Source: a virus
DNA length: 57,136 nucleotides
Reading direction: 5' to 3' (one strand)
Virus record (IMG/VR): IMGVR_UViG_3300005965_000101
Coordinates: 1 to 57,136 of that record
Under the pieces are notes generated by a model. The model did not search any database. It was not told the DNA's origin and was given only the letters and a program-made list of their open reading frames with translations. Both the position numbers and the translations under genes were made by a program. Every line of letters starts with the position of its first letter. Within the stretch, counting starts at the first letter, position 1. Shown piece after piece: positions 38,446-49,000 of the stretch.

Positions 38446-39441
38446 TTACTCTGAAACAGTGTGTTCGATTCTGTACATTCTGTTGTTATCAAGAATTTTT
38501 GCAAGAGCAAACACCTTGTAGCCAACAGTTGACAGTTGATTTAAGGGGTCGGCTGTTCCAGAAGAACCCAACTGCTTTACAATGAGTTCAGGGGTATTTT
38601 GCCCGTCAACACCGACAATACCGTATGCCTCAGGGCAGAAAAGCAGGGAGTTATGAACATCTGCTTTGTTGCCTGAATCATCAGTGTACTGAATTCCGGT
38701 AAGACCGGTTGAAGCACCGCCAGCTGAATCTACATAGGCATTTGAAGTTACAATAAATTTAATGCCGTCGATTTCTCCAATTTCACCTTTATAGATAGCT
38801 TGGGGCATACCTGCCTTTTTAGCTTCAATCCATTCTGGGTCGTTTTTAAGATCGTGGGCTGTATCAACGCTAATGAAAGCCATAATATAACCATTCGGGA
38901 ACGGCTTATTATGAATTTTCAAAAGGTTTCTACCAGCTCTCTTGAACAGAGCAACAGAAGCCCGGCAAGTGTTGTCAAGCTCGTTAGTAGCGGACTTGCC
39001 GCCTGCGTAAAGAACTTTTGTGCCTAACACAAGAGCGTTTCTATAGACAACATCAAGAGTCTCTCCGCCCAGGTCGCCAACCAAGTTTACGGCTTCTTTA
39101 ATATTGTCATCCTGACCTTGAAGAATTAACCTGTCAGAAAGTTTTACATAGTCGCCATATTGACTTGGAGTAGCTGTAATTGGGGTTACAGTCATTGTTT
39201 GGGCAGAACCCGCAGAACCTTCGGTTAATGCGGTTGGAGAGGATGAAGGAACAATCCTTTCAAATCTTCTGAACTGAACTACCGTACCGGAATTTCTCGG
39301 TATGCTCTTTTTTATCCCTGCCTGATCGTGAATCAGGTTAGGGTTTAAACGGGAAAGCAAACCCTTTTCGTAATAAGTTCTATCCTCGGCGGAAAGTTGG
39401 TTCTCTCCTCCGACACTTGTAATTGTATTTAAACCAGCCAT
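38446..39441 (-). CDS. Major capsid protein, N4-gp56-like
   Basis: 331 residues. 'YYEKGLLSRLNPNLIHDQAG', 'IPRNSGTVVQFRRFERI', 'QYGDYVKLSDRLILQGQDD' and 'FISVDTAHDLKNDPEWIEAK' match the N4-gp56 family of HK97-fold coat proteins. The Arg-rich 'FRRFERI' and following 'LTEGSAGSAQTMTVTPITAT' are typical. It is encoded between a Gln-rich scaffold and a decoration-like protein. The N4-gp56 family and the absence of tail-sheath and tape-measure genes place this phage among short-tailed types. Confidence 0.9.
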   Translation of the reverse strand: MAGLNTITSVGGENQLSAEDRTYYEKGLLSRLNPNLIHDQAGIKKSIPRNSGTVVQFRRFERIVPSSSPTALTEGSAGSAQTMTVTPITATPSQYGDYVKLSDRLILQGQDDNIKEAVNLVGDLGGETLDVVYRNALVLGTKVLYAGGKSATNELDNTCRASVALFKRAGRNLLKIHNKPFPNGYIMAFISVDTAHDLKNDPEWIEAKKAGMPQAIYKGEIGEIDGIKFIVTSNAYVDSAGGASTGLTGIQYTDDSGNKADVHNSLLFCPEAYGIVGVDGQNTPELIVKQLGSSGTADPLNQLSTVGYKVFALAKILDNNRMYRIEHTVSE

Positions 39442-39463
39442 TTTGAACTCCTTTTACTGATTA

Positions 39464-40522
39464 TTACCAATGATTTTTCAGGAATTCCTCATCAGGCATA
39501 TTTGTCCAATCGGTTTTTGCCTGAGGTGGATTTCCCTGCCCGGAAACTACCGGGTTCATATTTTGCCTAACCACGTTGTTAGGAGTTCCTGCCTGTGTAT
39601 TTACATTCCTGCCTGATTGCTGGGTTGCCAGCTGAACTGAATAATTAATAGCGAAGTCAATTCCGCTTAAAGGGCTACCGTCTTTATTTACAGGGAAAGA
39701 AGCCGGGTTTAATTGACCTGAAGATTTTAATGCATTGTAATTTTGTATGTAATTTTGGTACATAGGGACCACAGTTTGGTCAACTTGACTCATTAATGCC
39801 TGCTGTTGCCACTGGTTAAGGTTAATATTATTCTTAACTAATTCCTGTTGAACCCCGTTCACAATGCTATTTATGGTCTGTTGTTCCTGTTGCTGCTGGA
39901 ATTGTTTTTGAATATTTTGATTAACTGATTCATTAACAATTCTCTGTACTTCTTCTTTTTGCTGAGAAACAGTTAAGTCTGTCCTTTGCTGCACAATTTT
40001 ATCAATCGCCTCTGCAAATCCTTTTCCGTCCCCATCGTCTAAATATTTGCCAAGATCATCATAATTAATCTCGACCTGTTTCGGTTGCGGGGACTGTTGC
40101 TGCTCTTGTTGTTGACTCGGTTGTTGTTCCTGCTGGGGCTGCTGAAACTGTTGTTGTGGTTGATAAAATTGATGCGGAGACTGTTGCTGAAATCCCTGCT
40201 GTTGAGAAAAAGGATCATACCCTTGATTAAACTGAGGATACTGAGGTGGATGCTGAGGTTGATAGGCAGGTGAATTAAACGGCATTTGAGGATTGCCAAA
40301 ATTTTGCCCCATGCCCTGTTGAATGTTGCTGTAATATTGAGCAAAAGCATTATCGCTTACCTGCTCTACGGCATTATTCTGTGCCTGCTGTCCCCCTTGT
40401 TCTCTTCCTTGAACAGCCTGCTCTCCTGCGGGTTGTTGATTTTCCGCAGGTTGACCTTCCTGGCTATTGACCTGTGAATTCTGATTTAATGCTTCTTGTT
40501 CTGCATTATCCGGTAAAGACAT
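39464..40522 (-). CDS. Gln-rich scaffold-like protein
   Basis: 352 residues. Residues 1-150 are very rich in Gln, Pro and Asn (long PQQQF-type runs); residues 150-240 are helical ('DLGKYLDDGDGKGFAEAIDK', 'IQKQFQQQQEQQTINSIVNG'); the end is 'TDWTNMPDEEFLKNHW', a charged/aromatic tail like those that bind coat protein in scaffolds. Encoded just before the major capsid gene, the usual place for scaffold. Low-complexity composition makes family assignment impossible by eye. Confidence 0.75.
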   Translation of the reverse strand: MSLPDNAEQEALNQNSQVNSQEGQPAENQQPAGEQAVQGREQGGQQAQNNAVEQVSDNAFAQYYSNIQQGMGQNFGNPQMPFNSPAYQPQHPPQYPQFNQGYDPFSQQQGFQQQSPHQFYQPQQQFQQPQQEQQPSQQQEQQQSPQPKQVEINYDDLGKYLDDGDGKGFAEAIDKIVQQRTDLTVSQQKEEVQRIVNESVNQNIQKQFQQQQEQQTINSIVNGVQQELVKNNINLNQWQQQALMSQVDQTVVPMYQNYIQNYNALKSSGQLNPASFPVNKDGSPLSGIDFAINYSVQLATQQSGRNVNTQAGTPNNVVRQNMNPVVSGQGNPPQAKTDWTNMPDEEFLKNHW

Positions 40523-40646
40523 AGAAAAACCTCTCCTAAATGAACTGACTCTCTCTTAACTAAAAGCTCATTCCTAACTGTGAAAAATATTCGGTCTTTC
40601 CTGTCTTTTAAAACTTTGCGTTTACATTCCTATCTGAAAAATATAT

Positions 40647-40934
40647 TTATTTGCCTTTTGTCTGCTCTTCAATTAATTTTTCTGAATCTTTTTTGACAGA
40701 GCGGAGAAACTCATATACACCTTTAATTTTAGCAGAGGTTACTTTGAATTTGTGGTCATCCTCTTCATCCATAGCACTTATACCAAAAAGATGGTTGGCT
40801 TTGTTTTGAAGATACAGCCATATATCAGGCGACTGTATTATCTTCAGAGCCGCTTCCTTGCTGTAATTGCTGTTGCTGTTGTGCACCTGCGGCTGGGTTT
40901 GGCTGTAAAATGTATTGCCCTGTTGCGACTGCAT
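40647..40934 (-). CDS. Small protein overlapping the 3' end of the portal gene
   Basis: 95 residues from ATG 40934. AGAAGGAGG lies nine bases upstream, inside portal, and the first 110 bases overlap portal in another frame. 'SKEAALKIIQSPDIWLYLQN' and 'KANHLFGISAMDEEDDHKF' look like a compact helical protein. Such small proteins between portal and scaffold exist in podoviruses, but I do not recognise this one. Confidence 0.7.
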   Translation of the reverse strand: MQSQQGNTFYSQTQPQVHNSNSNYSKEAALKIIQSPDIWLYLQNKANHLFGISAMDEEDDHKFKVTSAKIKGVYEFLRSVKKDSEKLIEEQTKGK

Positions 40935-43059
40935 TAAATATTGCCTCCTTCTGGTTTATTCTCATCATTTCTTCCTGTGCTGCTTTGTCCTCTCTTACCA
41001 AGTTCGGGTTATCCAATTCTGTATTTTTGAAAAATTCCTGTATTACTTCGCTCAAGCTCACCTTTGAATGCAATTCGGGATTCTGAGGATTATTGACCAG
41101 CATTTGTATTATTTCTTTTAATATATTTAATTGTACCTGCTTGTTTAATGCAGGGGTTACAGAAGTTATTTTAGGAACAAAATTCTTTCCTCTAAGCTCT
41201 CCAAAATCAAAAGTCTTAAAGTAAGTTTGCTTGGATTCGTTGTCATAATAAGGAACCTTATCAACCTTTACTCCTCTTTGAATAAGGTCATCAAGCATTC
41301 TCTGGTAAATCTCGGTTAAACATCTGGTTATATGCCTACTGATTTTTCCGGTTATTGCGTTCGCTTGGCTTGCTAAAATGCCTGCCTGTGTAGCTGTTTC
41401 CTGAGGGTTGGACTGCATATAAGGGTGAGGAGCAGCACTGGCAACACTGTGCATTTGGTCTTTTACGACAGTAGTGGCTTGAAAAGCCGCCATTGTATCC
41501 TGAACGTTCCCCTCTATTTTGTTATAAGCATGTCTTACGTCCTTAATGCCTTTTTGCCTGGCTTCTTCTCCGTCAACCTCAACCATAGTTGCAGTGCCAC
41601 CGTTGGCTGTTTTTATATCCACCATGTCTGTAAAATAAGCCCACTGTCCCCCGTTTCTGGAAAGGTTATCAAGTGCCCAATTTACAAGGATGTTGGCGTA
41701 TTTCGCCAAATCCAGCAAGTCATGCGATGGAGATGTCCCTATATTTTCATTAAAATTTTTATTAAAAGTTGTAACGATTAAAGGGCTTTTAGAAACTTTT
41801 CCAAAGGCTGTCTCCATAGAACCTACATTAGGCCTGCATTCTATTAAAATCTTGTCACTTACAGTGGTTACTATAAAGTTTCTTAACTCGGTGCCGTCCT
41901 CAAAACGGAAATGGTCAAAATAAGCTGTTCTTGTTTCCACCATCAAATCGGAAGCTTCGTAAGAAGCATTAGAACTTTTTTTCGTATTATCGCTTTCTTT
42001 CTGGTTAACATTGGTAGTCCCTATTGGCTTACCGTCCTGGTTTAATAATTTTTCCTTATTTATATAATCAGGATTATCTATAAGGGTTTGTGTTTTTACC
42101 CAGTCGCAGGACACAAATTTATAAGTGTCCGGGTTGCTGTCTTCATCTGGAGGGACTATAAAAGTTCTTAAAATATCTTTTACTTCAGGGCGTGGTAGTC
42201 CTTCAATCCATTTTTCAGTGGTCTTTACCTGCTGGTCAATGATTTTTATACGCCTAATATCTATACCAAGAGATTGTAAAAACTGATGCGCCTGTTCTAA
42301 TGCACTAACCCCTGTTTCTTCATCATCAGTGAATCTTTGAAGTTCAAAACCGGTTTCAGAAACAAGCCTTATTCCTGTGAACTGGTCTTCATCCGTCTGC
42401 ACGTCTTCTTCATGGAAAACAACTTTAGAGCCTACATCTAAAGGCAAGGTGCTGGCAAGCATTGTCCGATCAGGTTCAGGAATATCAAACATCTTTTGGT
42501 GAGCATCATATACAAATCCTGCATTTAGAAGGTGCCTTACATCATCAGATATTTCCGCTTCATACGTGGGGACTATTTCATGGACAGAATTAAACCTCCC
42601 CCTGTTAGTAATTATCACAGGTACAGTTCCGTCATAAACGCAGTTTGTTATTATTTGTGATTCCTGATCGTCTGTTCCCGATTGTTCCCTGACAAAATCA
42701 AAAGCATCGGTCAGGTCTTCCACCATATATTGAAGGTTAGGGTCAGAAGGTATCCAAGTAAGAAAGCCTGGAGTGAATATTGCTTTTTCAAGTTCCGCCT
42801 CAAGGGAATTCCCAACTGCTTTTATCCACGGAAAACAGATATTCGGCCTGTTATCAAGAGTATCTCCGTCAGTTATAAGAATAGGGAGAAGGTCCTTTTC
42901 AAAGTTTTCAACTTCCTTTGCAGCTCTGGTTCTTTTTACGTTGGTTAAATATTTTGAATAATAAGTCTCCAGACTTTCTTTAGTCTTTTTTATGGAATCT
43001 ATCAATTCTTTTTGGTGCTTTTCTTCTATTTGAAAATGCGGGATGCTGACAAACTGCAT
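40825..43059 (-). CDS. Portal protein
   Basis: 744 residues, the size of podovirus (P22/N4-like) portals. 'NICFPWIKAVGNSLEAELEK' near residue 75 begins the crown/wing region. 'HDLLDLAKYANILVNWALDN' and 'HPYMQSNPQETATQAGILAS' (about 450-580) are typical stem-clip segments. The C-terminus is helical, ending in a Gln-rich tail. It forms the ring through which DNA enters and leaves the head. It follows the giant polyvalent gene and overlaps the next small gene. Confidence 0.85.
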   Translation of the reverse strand: MQFVSIPHFQIEEKHQKELIDSIKKTKESLETYYSKYLTNVKRTRAAKEVENFEKDLLPILITDGDTLDNRPNICFPWIKAVGNSLEAELEKAIFTPGFLTWIPSDPNLQYMVEDLTDAFDFVREQSGTDDQESQIITNCVYDGTVPVIITNRGRFNSVHEIVPTYEAEISDDVRHLLNAGFVYDAHQKMFDIPEPDRTMLASTLPLDVGSKVVFHEEDVQTDEDQFTGIRLVSETGFELQRFTDDEETGVSALEQAHQFLQSLGIDIRRIKIIDQQVKTTEKWIEGLPRPEVKDILRTFIVPPDEDSNPDTYKFVSCDWVKTQTLIDNPDYINKEKLLNQDGKPIGTTNVNQKESDNTKKSSNASYEASDLMVETRTAYFDHFRFEDGTELRNFIVTTVSDKILIECRPNVGSMETAFGKVSKSPLIVTTFNKNFNENIGTSPSHDLLDLAKYANILVNWALDNLSRNGGQWAYFTDMVDIKTANGGTATMVEVDGEEARQKGIKDVRHAYNKIEGNVQDTMAAFQATTVVKDQMHSVASAAPHPYMQSNPQETATQAGILASQANAITGKISRHITRCLTEIYQRMLDDLIQRGVKVDKVPYYDNESKQTYFKTFDFGELRGKNFVPKITSVTPALNKQVQLNILKEIIQMLVNNPQNPELHSKVSLSEVIQEFFKNTELDNPNLVREDKAAQEEMMRINQKEAIFNAVATGQYILQPNPAAGAQQQQQLQQGSGSEDNTVA

Positions 43060-43087
43060 TTTTTTAATCCCCCTGTATTAAACAATT

Positions 43088-46000
43088 TTATTTCTCTTTC
43101 TCTTCCATCCTGTCTAAAATGTTATTAATGTCTGCAAGGTACTCATCTTCATTTCCATTGTAGTATTTTTCAAGGACATTTTTTTTCTTGTTATTGTATT
43201 GAGACATTTTTCCATCAAGGTAATCCTTTGCGGCTTTTTCCAGTTCACCGTTTATTTCCCTGGTTATCATCCCGTTAATAGTGCTTAAGTATGTGGATTC
43301 ATCTTTATAATAGCCAGAGTCCAAAATTTCTTTTTTTAATTTTTTATATTTTTTCATATCGCCTTTAAAGTATGCATCAATAGCACTGTGCATTCGTTTG
43401 CTGTTTTTGTCCTTAAAAGCCCTTGTTTTTCCCCCACCAAATCTCCAGTACCAGGGGCGACCTATTACCGGAATATAGTTCCAGAAATACACATCCTTAG
43501 GGTTAGCTTTCCCACTGGCAATTCTTTTCGAGTCTCTTACTGCGGTATCTGCCATACTTGCGGTGGGAGGAGTTACATAATCCACAAAGGTACTTCCTAT
43601 TCCATCCCTGCCTGCTTTTTTAATCGTGTACCTGTTTAAAACAATAAATAACAGAATATTATCCAAAACTGTTTCCGGTATATCCACATCCCTGCCTAAG
43701 AGCCAGTCAATAACAAGGTCTTTGGGAACTCCGAACAACATCATGAAGAATTGTAATAAAGCAAGGTTTTTAAGCCCTTCAACAATTAATTTTTTATTTT
43801 TGGTTTTAACGCCGTCCGTTATCTTCATTCTGACATCACGCCTTACTACGTCCAGAATTTTCAGAGTGTAAGTTTTTAACATGTACGCAAGTCTGTATAT
43901 GCCGCCTTTTGCATAAACTTCTGGCAGCTGGTCAAGAGTTATCGGCTGAATGTCTGCAAGAGAATCAAAGGCAAGGAACAAAACCCTGTCGGTCCTCTTA
44001 TCGTTAATTAAATCCTGTTTAGCCTGCTCTGCTTCCTTTCCGAAAAGCGTTTTTAATTTTTTATTCAATTCAGGACTGTTCAACTTTGCCTGCCTTTTAG
44101 CCTTGGCAATATAACCGTTCATTAAAGTATTTTTACCCAGGGAATCTATGGCATCAAAGCCTATTATTTTGAACAATTTATTAACGGTTTCAGAAAGAGC
44201 GGTCTTGGTTTTAAATTCTTCTGCGATAGTTTCAAGCCCTAAATCTTCCCTTGTTATTTTCTGTCTTTCGGTTATTCCCTTAACAGAATCTAAAAACCCG
44301 TTTTTATAAAACGCTAATCCCATATCCCCAAACTGAACAATGGTGTTTCCAAAGTCATTAAGAGTCCCTATATAGCCTAAATCCCTTAAAGCTGCGGTTG
44401 CTCCTGTTACTTTTCCAAAATTAAACTTGGATAATAAAAGCTCTCTTACTATTCGCTCGTCCTTTGCGTATATAACCCCCTCGTTAACCATATTGTTGAC
44501 CATGGCGCCGATACTGTTCTCAACATTAAACTCATCGTTATTCAGGATTTCTTCCTGAATCTCTTCTTGAGTCTTTCTTGTATCGTTAACAAGTCTTTTT
44601 AATACAATTTCTTTTACTTTTTCAGGCTTTGCCCGTTTTATATAGCGGATCTGTTTTTCCATTTTTTCTATCCGCTCTTTTATTTTTTCAACAATTTTTT
44701 CATCAGGATTATTTTTATTGTTTTCCAATTTTGCTTTAAGTCCGTAAAACTCGTAATTAAGTCTTGTTATTTCTTTACCCTTTGCCTGCCCTGGGGTTCT
44801 TTTCTTTACTTCATAAAGGGTGTTTTTCTTCTGTTTTAAAGTGTTTCTTAATTTCCTGATGTTTTCGTTTTCCCCTCCAAAAAACTGTCTTTCTTCAATA
44901 CTTTTTCTGGTAGTGGGAACATAATGAGCCAGTGCCTCAGTAAAAGGTTTATAAAAAAGGTTCATTTCAGGAGTTAAAGTTTCTATTTTTCTGCTTGACC
45001 TTAACTGTCCGGGGCGGTTAAGTAAAATGTTATTTTTACCAAAACCCCTGATTTTTGAGTTTATAAACTTGGCTTTTTCTTCTGTGTTCCAGTTTTTATA
45101 TTTATCGTTTTCTTTTAATTCTTTTTTTATCAGGCTGTATTTTGCCTCACTGGGATCTAACACCTGTTTTTTAATATCTATTTCTTCCTGCCGGGCAAGT
45201 TTTTCAAAATACTCAAGATAAGCGTCCAGCTTATTGTTTTTAATCATCCTGGGGTAATAATTATCTATAAAACCTACATCTATGCCAGCCAGTATTGCCT
45301 GGTCATGAAGTTCCTCAAGAAGTCCCTTAACTACATTGTATTCTTTTTGAATACCGTATTTTTCAACGATTTCATTGATTTTGTCCACATCCCCGTTTTT
45401 AAGAGCAAGATCAAAGGTAAGAAAATCTTCCATCTCCATTTCTTTACTTTTCTTTAAAAACGGAGTTATAACCGCATCATCTTTCTTGGTCATCTGGAGC
45501 AGGTCAAATGTAAATCTTCTTACCTTGTTCTGAAGCATTGGAGATATTCTATGTAGTCTGGTATCAATAGGCAGGAACAGTCTGTCGTATAATAATCTGC
45601 TGTCCTTCCCGAACTCAATCAGGCTGTTTTTAATTCTGGCGGCAAGACTGTTTGCGTCTTCTAAGTCAAGCTGGGTATTTATATTTTGACTGTAAATATC
45701 ATCGCCTGTTTGTCTTTGAGGCTGTCCTTTGACAATATGAGCTTTCCCCCTTGCCTTGGCTATAAAATACTGCCCGGGATTATAGGAAAACTTTAAAAAC
45801 TCTGCAAGGGCTTCTTTTGCGGAATTAAAGGTTTTAACAATTCTGCCCTTAATTTCCTCCCATGAAGAAGGTTCTCCTATGTAGATTGAGCCTCTTCTTT
45901 TTCGTCTATCTCTTGAAGTTTCTTTACCACTATCTTGTATGCCTCTTCGTCCGTTAAATTCGGATCGTTGCCTTTCTCCCAAGCTATGCCTTGATCTATT

Positions 46001-49000
46001 GTACGCAAAAGCGATACTTCTTTTTGGATCGGTGAAAGTTTTTCCATCTCTTTCTCCATTTATTATTTCATTTAGCAAAAACACCATTTCTCTGGCGTGT
46101 CGCTCTAACCTGTTGTTCTTGTATAAATTATAGTTTTTAAAATATTTTTTGTTAATCTTGTAAATAAAATCATCAAGTTTTATTTGTAACGAATCCTGAT
46201 TAAATTGCCAAATGTGTGTTAATTCGTGTATTAAAGTATTTTGAATATCTTCGTTTGATAGCTTGTCAATGTTTATAGCAATCTCTTTATGGGTTTTCGA
46301 GGCAGCACCCTTTTTGGTATAAATATCTTTTTCTGTAAGTTTTTTAACTTTTATGTTTTTAAAATCCGCAAAAACATCTTTAATAACTGAATCTTGTACA
46401 ATTTCATCAACCGTAGCGGATTCAATTTCTCCATTTTTTAGTTTTTCAATAGCTTTTTTGTTTAAATAGACCTCTTTAGGCTTGCTGTATTCTTCACCTA
46501 TAGACAAATAAGTATTTTTTTTTCTAACAGTACTTTCTTTTATAGCCTCCTTGAACTCTTCCACAAAATCATCAAGCGGTTTTTTAGATGCCTGCTGTTT
46601 TTTGTACTGCTGTTCGTAATCAGCAAGTTTTTTCTTTTTTGTTTCCTCCAAATTTTCTTCCTGTTTTTTAAGGCTTTCAAGCTCTTGGTCAATATCCTCA
46701 ATAAGCTTTTCCTGTTTTTTGATATCAATATCAAGTCTTTTTAAAATGGAATCTAAACCTTTTAACCGCTTTTCTGTTTTTTTAAGCTCTTTTTTATTTG
46801 CCTGAAGCCTTTTTTCAAGCCTGTTAAATTCCATTTCATCTTCAGGAGAAAGTTTTGATTTTTGCTCTTGGAATTTTTCCACTTCGCTTTTGTACCATTT
46901 TTTAGAATCTTCTGCCTTTTCGTACTCATTGGCATAATATTCAATAGTTTCTTTTCTTCCTTCCAGTTCAGCTTTTCTGTTTGAAATACTCTGTCTTTCA
47001 ATACTTTCAAACATTTTTACTTTTTTATCAGGAAGAGAAATCATATTTAATTTTTCTTCAGCAGTGTTCAGCTCTCCTGTGTCAATGTATTCTTTATTCT
47101 CGTCCATTATGTTGTTAATTCTTGACGTTTTTTCATCAAGTTTCTGGAACATAAAGGGATCTGAAGAATTTTTTAACAAAGGTGTTACTATTCTTACTTT
47201 TTCATAAGCGTTTCCCTGCCTCCAAACACGTCCTATTATTTGTATAAAATCAGTAGGGTTCCAGTCGATAAAAGGAATATAAAGCGCACTGGTGTTTTTG
47301 TTAAGGTTCATCCCTTCTTTAATTTTTTGTGTGCCTATAATAAGCTTTACTTTGCCTTTAGGGTCATTAAAAGAATCTGTGATTTCAGGTATTTTGTCGT
47401 CTTTAACCTGTGAAGAAATAACCGCCACTTCATCAGCCTTAAAGATTCCTTTATCCACAAAATATTGTTTTAATTTCGGAATAAATTTTAACCCAAGAGG
47501 GAAATATATAAGCTGTGAAGTTTGCGGATCTTGATTTTTCATTGTCTGTACTGTTTTGGCTACATATTCAAGTTTAGGCGAATTTTCCACAAACTCTTCA
47601 GGGGATACCTCAAGATTGTTTTCTGCTATGTCAGGAGATAATGTTGTTGCCCTTGCCTGGTTGATTTTTTTAAGGATGGCCCCGTCTTCATCAGAATTAA
47701 CCGCTTCTTCTTCAAATTTTGAAATTAAATCCAACTGCCCTTGGCTTGGCTCTAGTACTACTTTGTCAACAACTTTTTCCGGTCTTTGCACTCCTGCATC
47801 ATCAGCAGAACGAATAAGCATCGCAGATTTGATAAGGTTTCTTAAACTTCCCGCATTCTTAAACCCTTTAACCACCTGCGAATAAGCAACGTTATTATCG
47901 CTGTCCACAACCCAGTCCGCTGTCATATCAGCGTATGATTCCATAAACTGATAAACATTATATAAACCCATCTTGTCCAACTTATCCTTGGCGATAAAGG
48001 AAAGCATATTAAATACTTCCAGAGGGCTATTATTAAACGGTGTGGCAGTAGCCATAAACACATTTCTATTGTTGTTCTGTTTGAGAATATGCTGGACTAA
48101 AAGGAATAACCTCGCTGCCCTTGCAGAAGGATTGCCTCCCCTGCCAACACTCTGGTAAGCGTTATTATCCCTGCCGTGCGCTTTTGCCTGTCTGAACAGG
48201 TTTCTAAAATTATGAGCCTCATCAACAGTAATATGGTCAAAACCTAATTCGTTTATTGTGAATTGCTTTTTATTACCTTTTTCTGCAATCCCTATCATTT
48301 TCTCAATATCTTCTTTTAGCTGCTCCCTGCCTCTTTCTGTGGATGACTTATTGAAATCTGTACCAACCCTGAAAAGCTCGTCAATAAGTTCTCTTATCTG
48401 TCCGGTCCTGAAGGTTTCACCATCTTCTGTTTTATGCAATGTCTCGTCATACCACATATTGCCAAGAGCTTCATATGTGGCTACTGTAAGGGAGCCTTCT
48501 TTTATTTCCCCATTAAATTTAGATAAATTCCCTACGTCATTAACCTGCATATTAGGGAAAAGTTCTTTAATCTCTCTAATCCAGTTATCTTTTACCTGCT
48601 TGGGAACCAAAATAAGCGGCTTTTTACACCTGCCCATCTGCATGTTCTGAACGGTGGCGACAATAGAAGCTAAGGTTTTACCCACTCCGACCTCTGCACC
48701 AAACAAGCCCACCCCTGTATTAGTCATGAAATTAATAGCTTCTGTCTGGACATCAAGAAGATTTAAGGTTTTCTCGTAAAATTCTGAATTAAGTTCTTTA
48801 ACCATTAACGGGATTTTCTTAAAGTCAGGAACATATCTATTATTAAACTTTCTGTTCCACTCGCTTCTTAGCTTTTGCTTTTCCTCTCTGGTTAATTGAG
48901 TATTAATATAATCGTTAAAAAGTTTGTCAGCTGTATTTTTTATTTTTGTAAGTTTATCAACCTTTTGTGCTGCCTTTTGTTCTTCATTACCGTATGTTTT

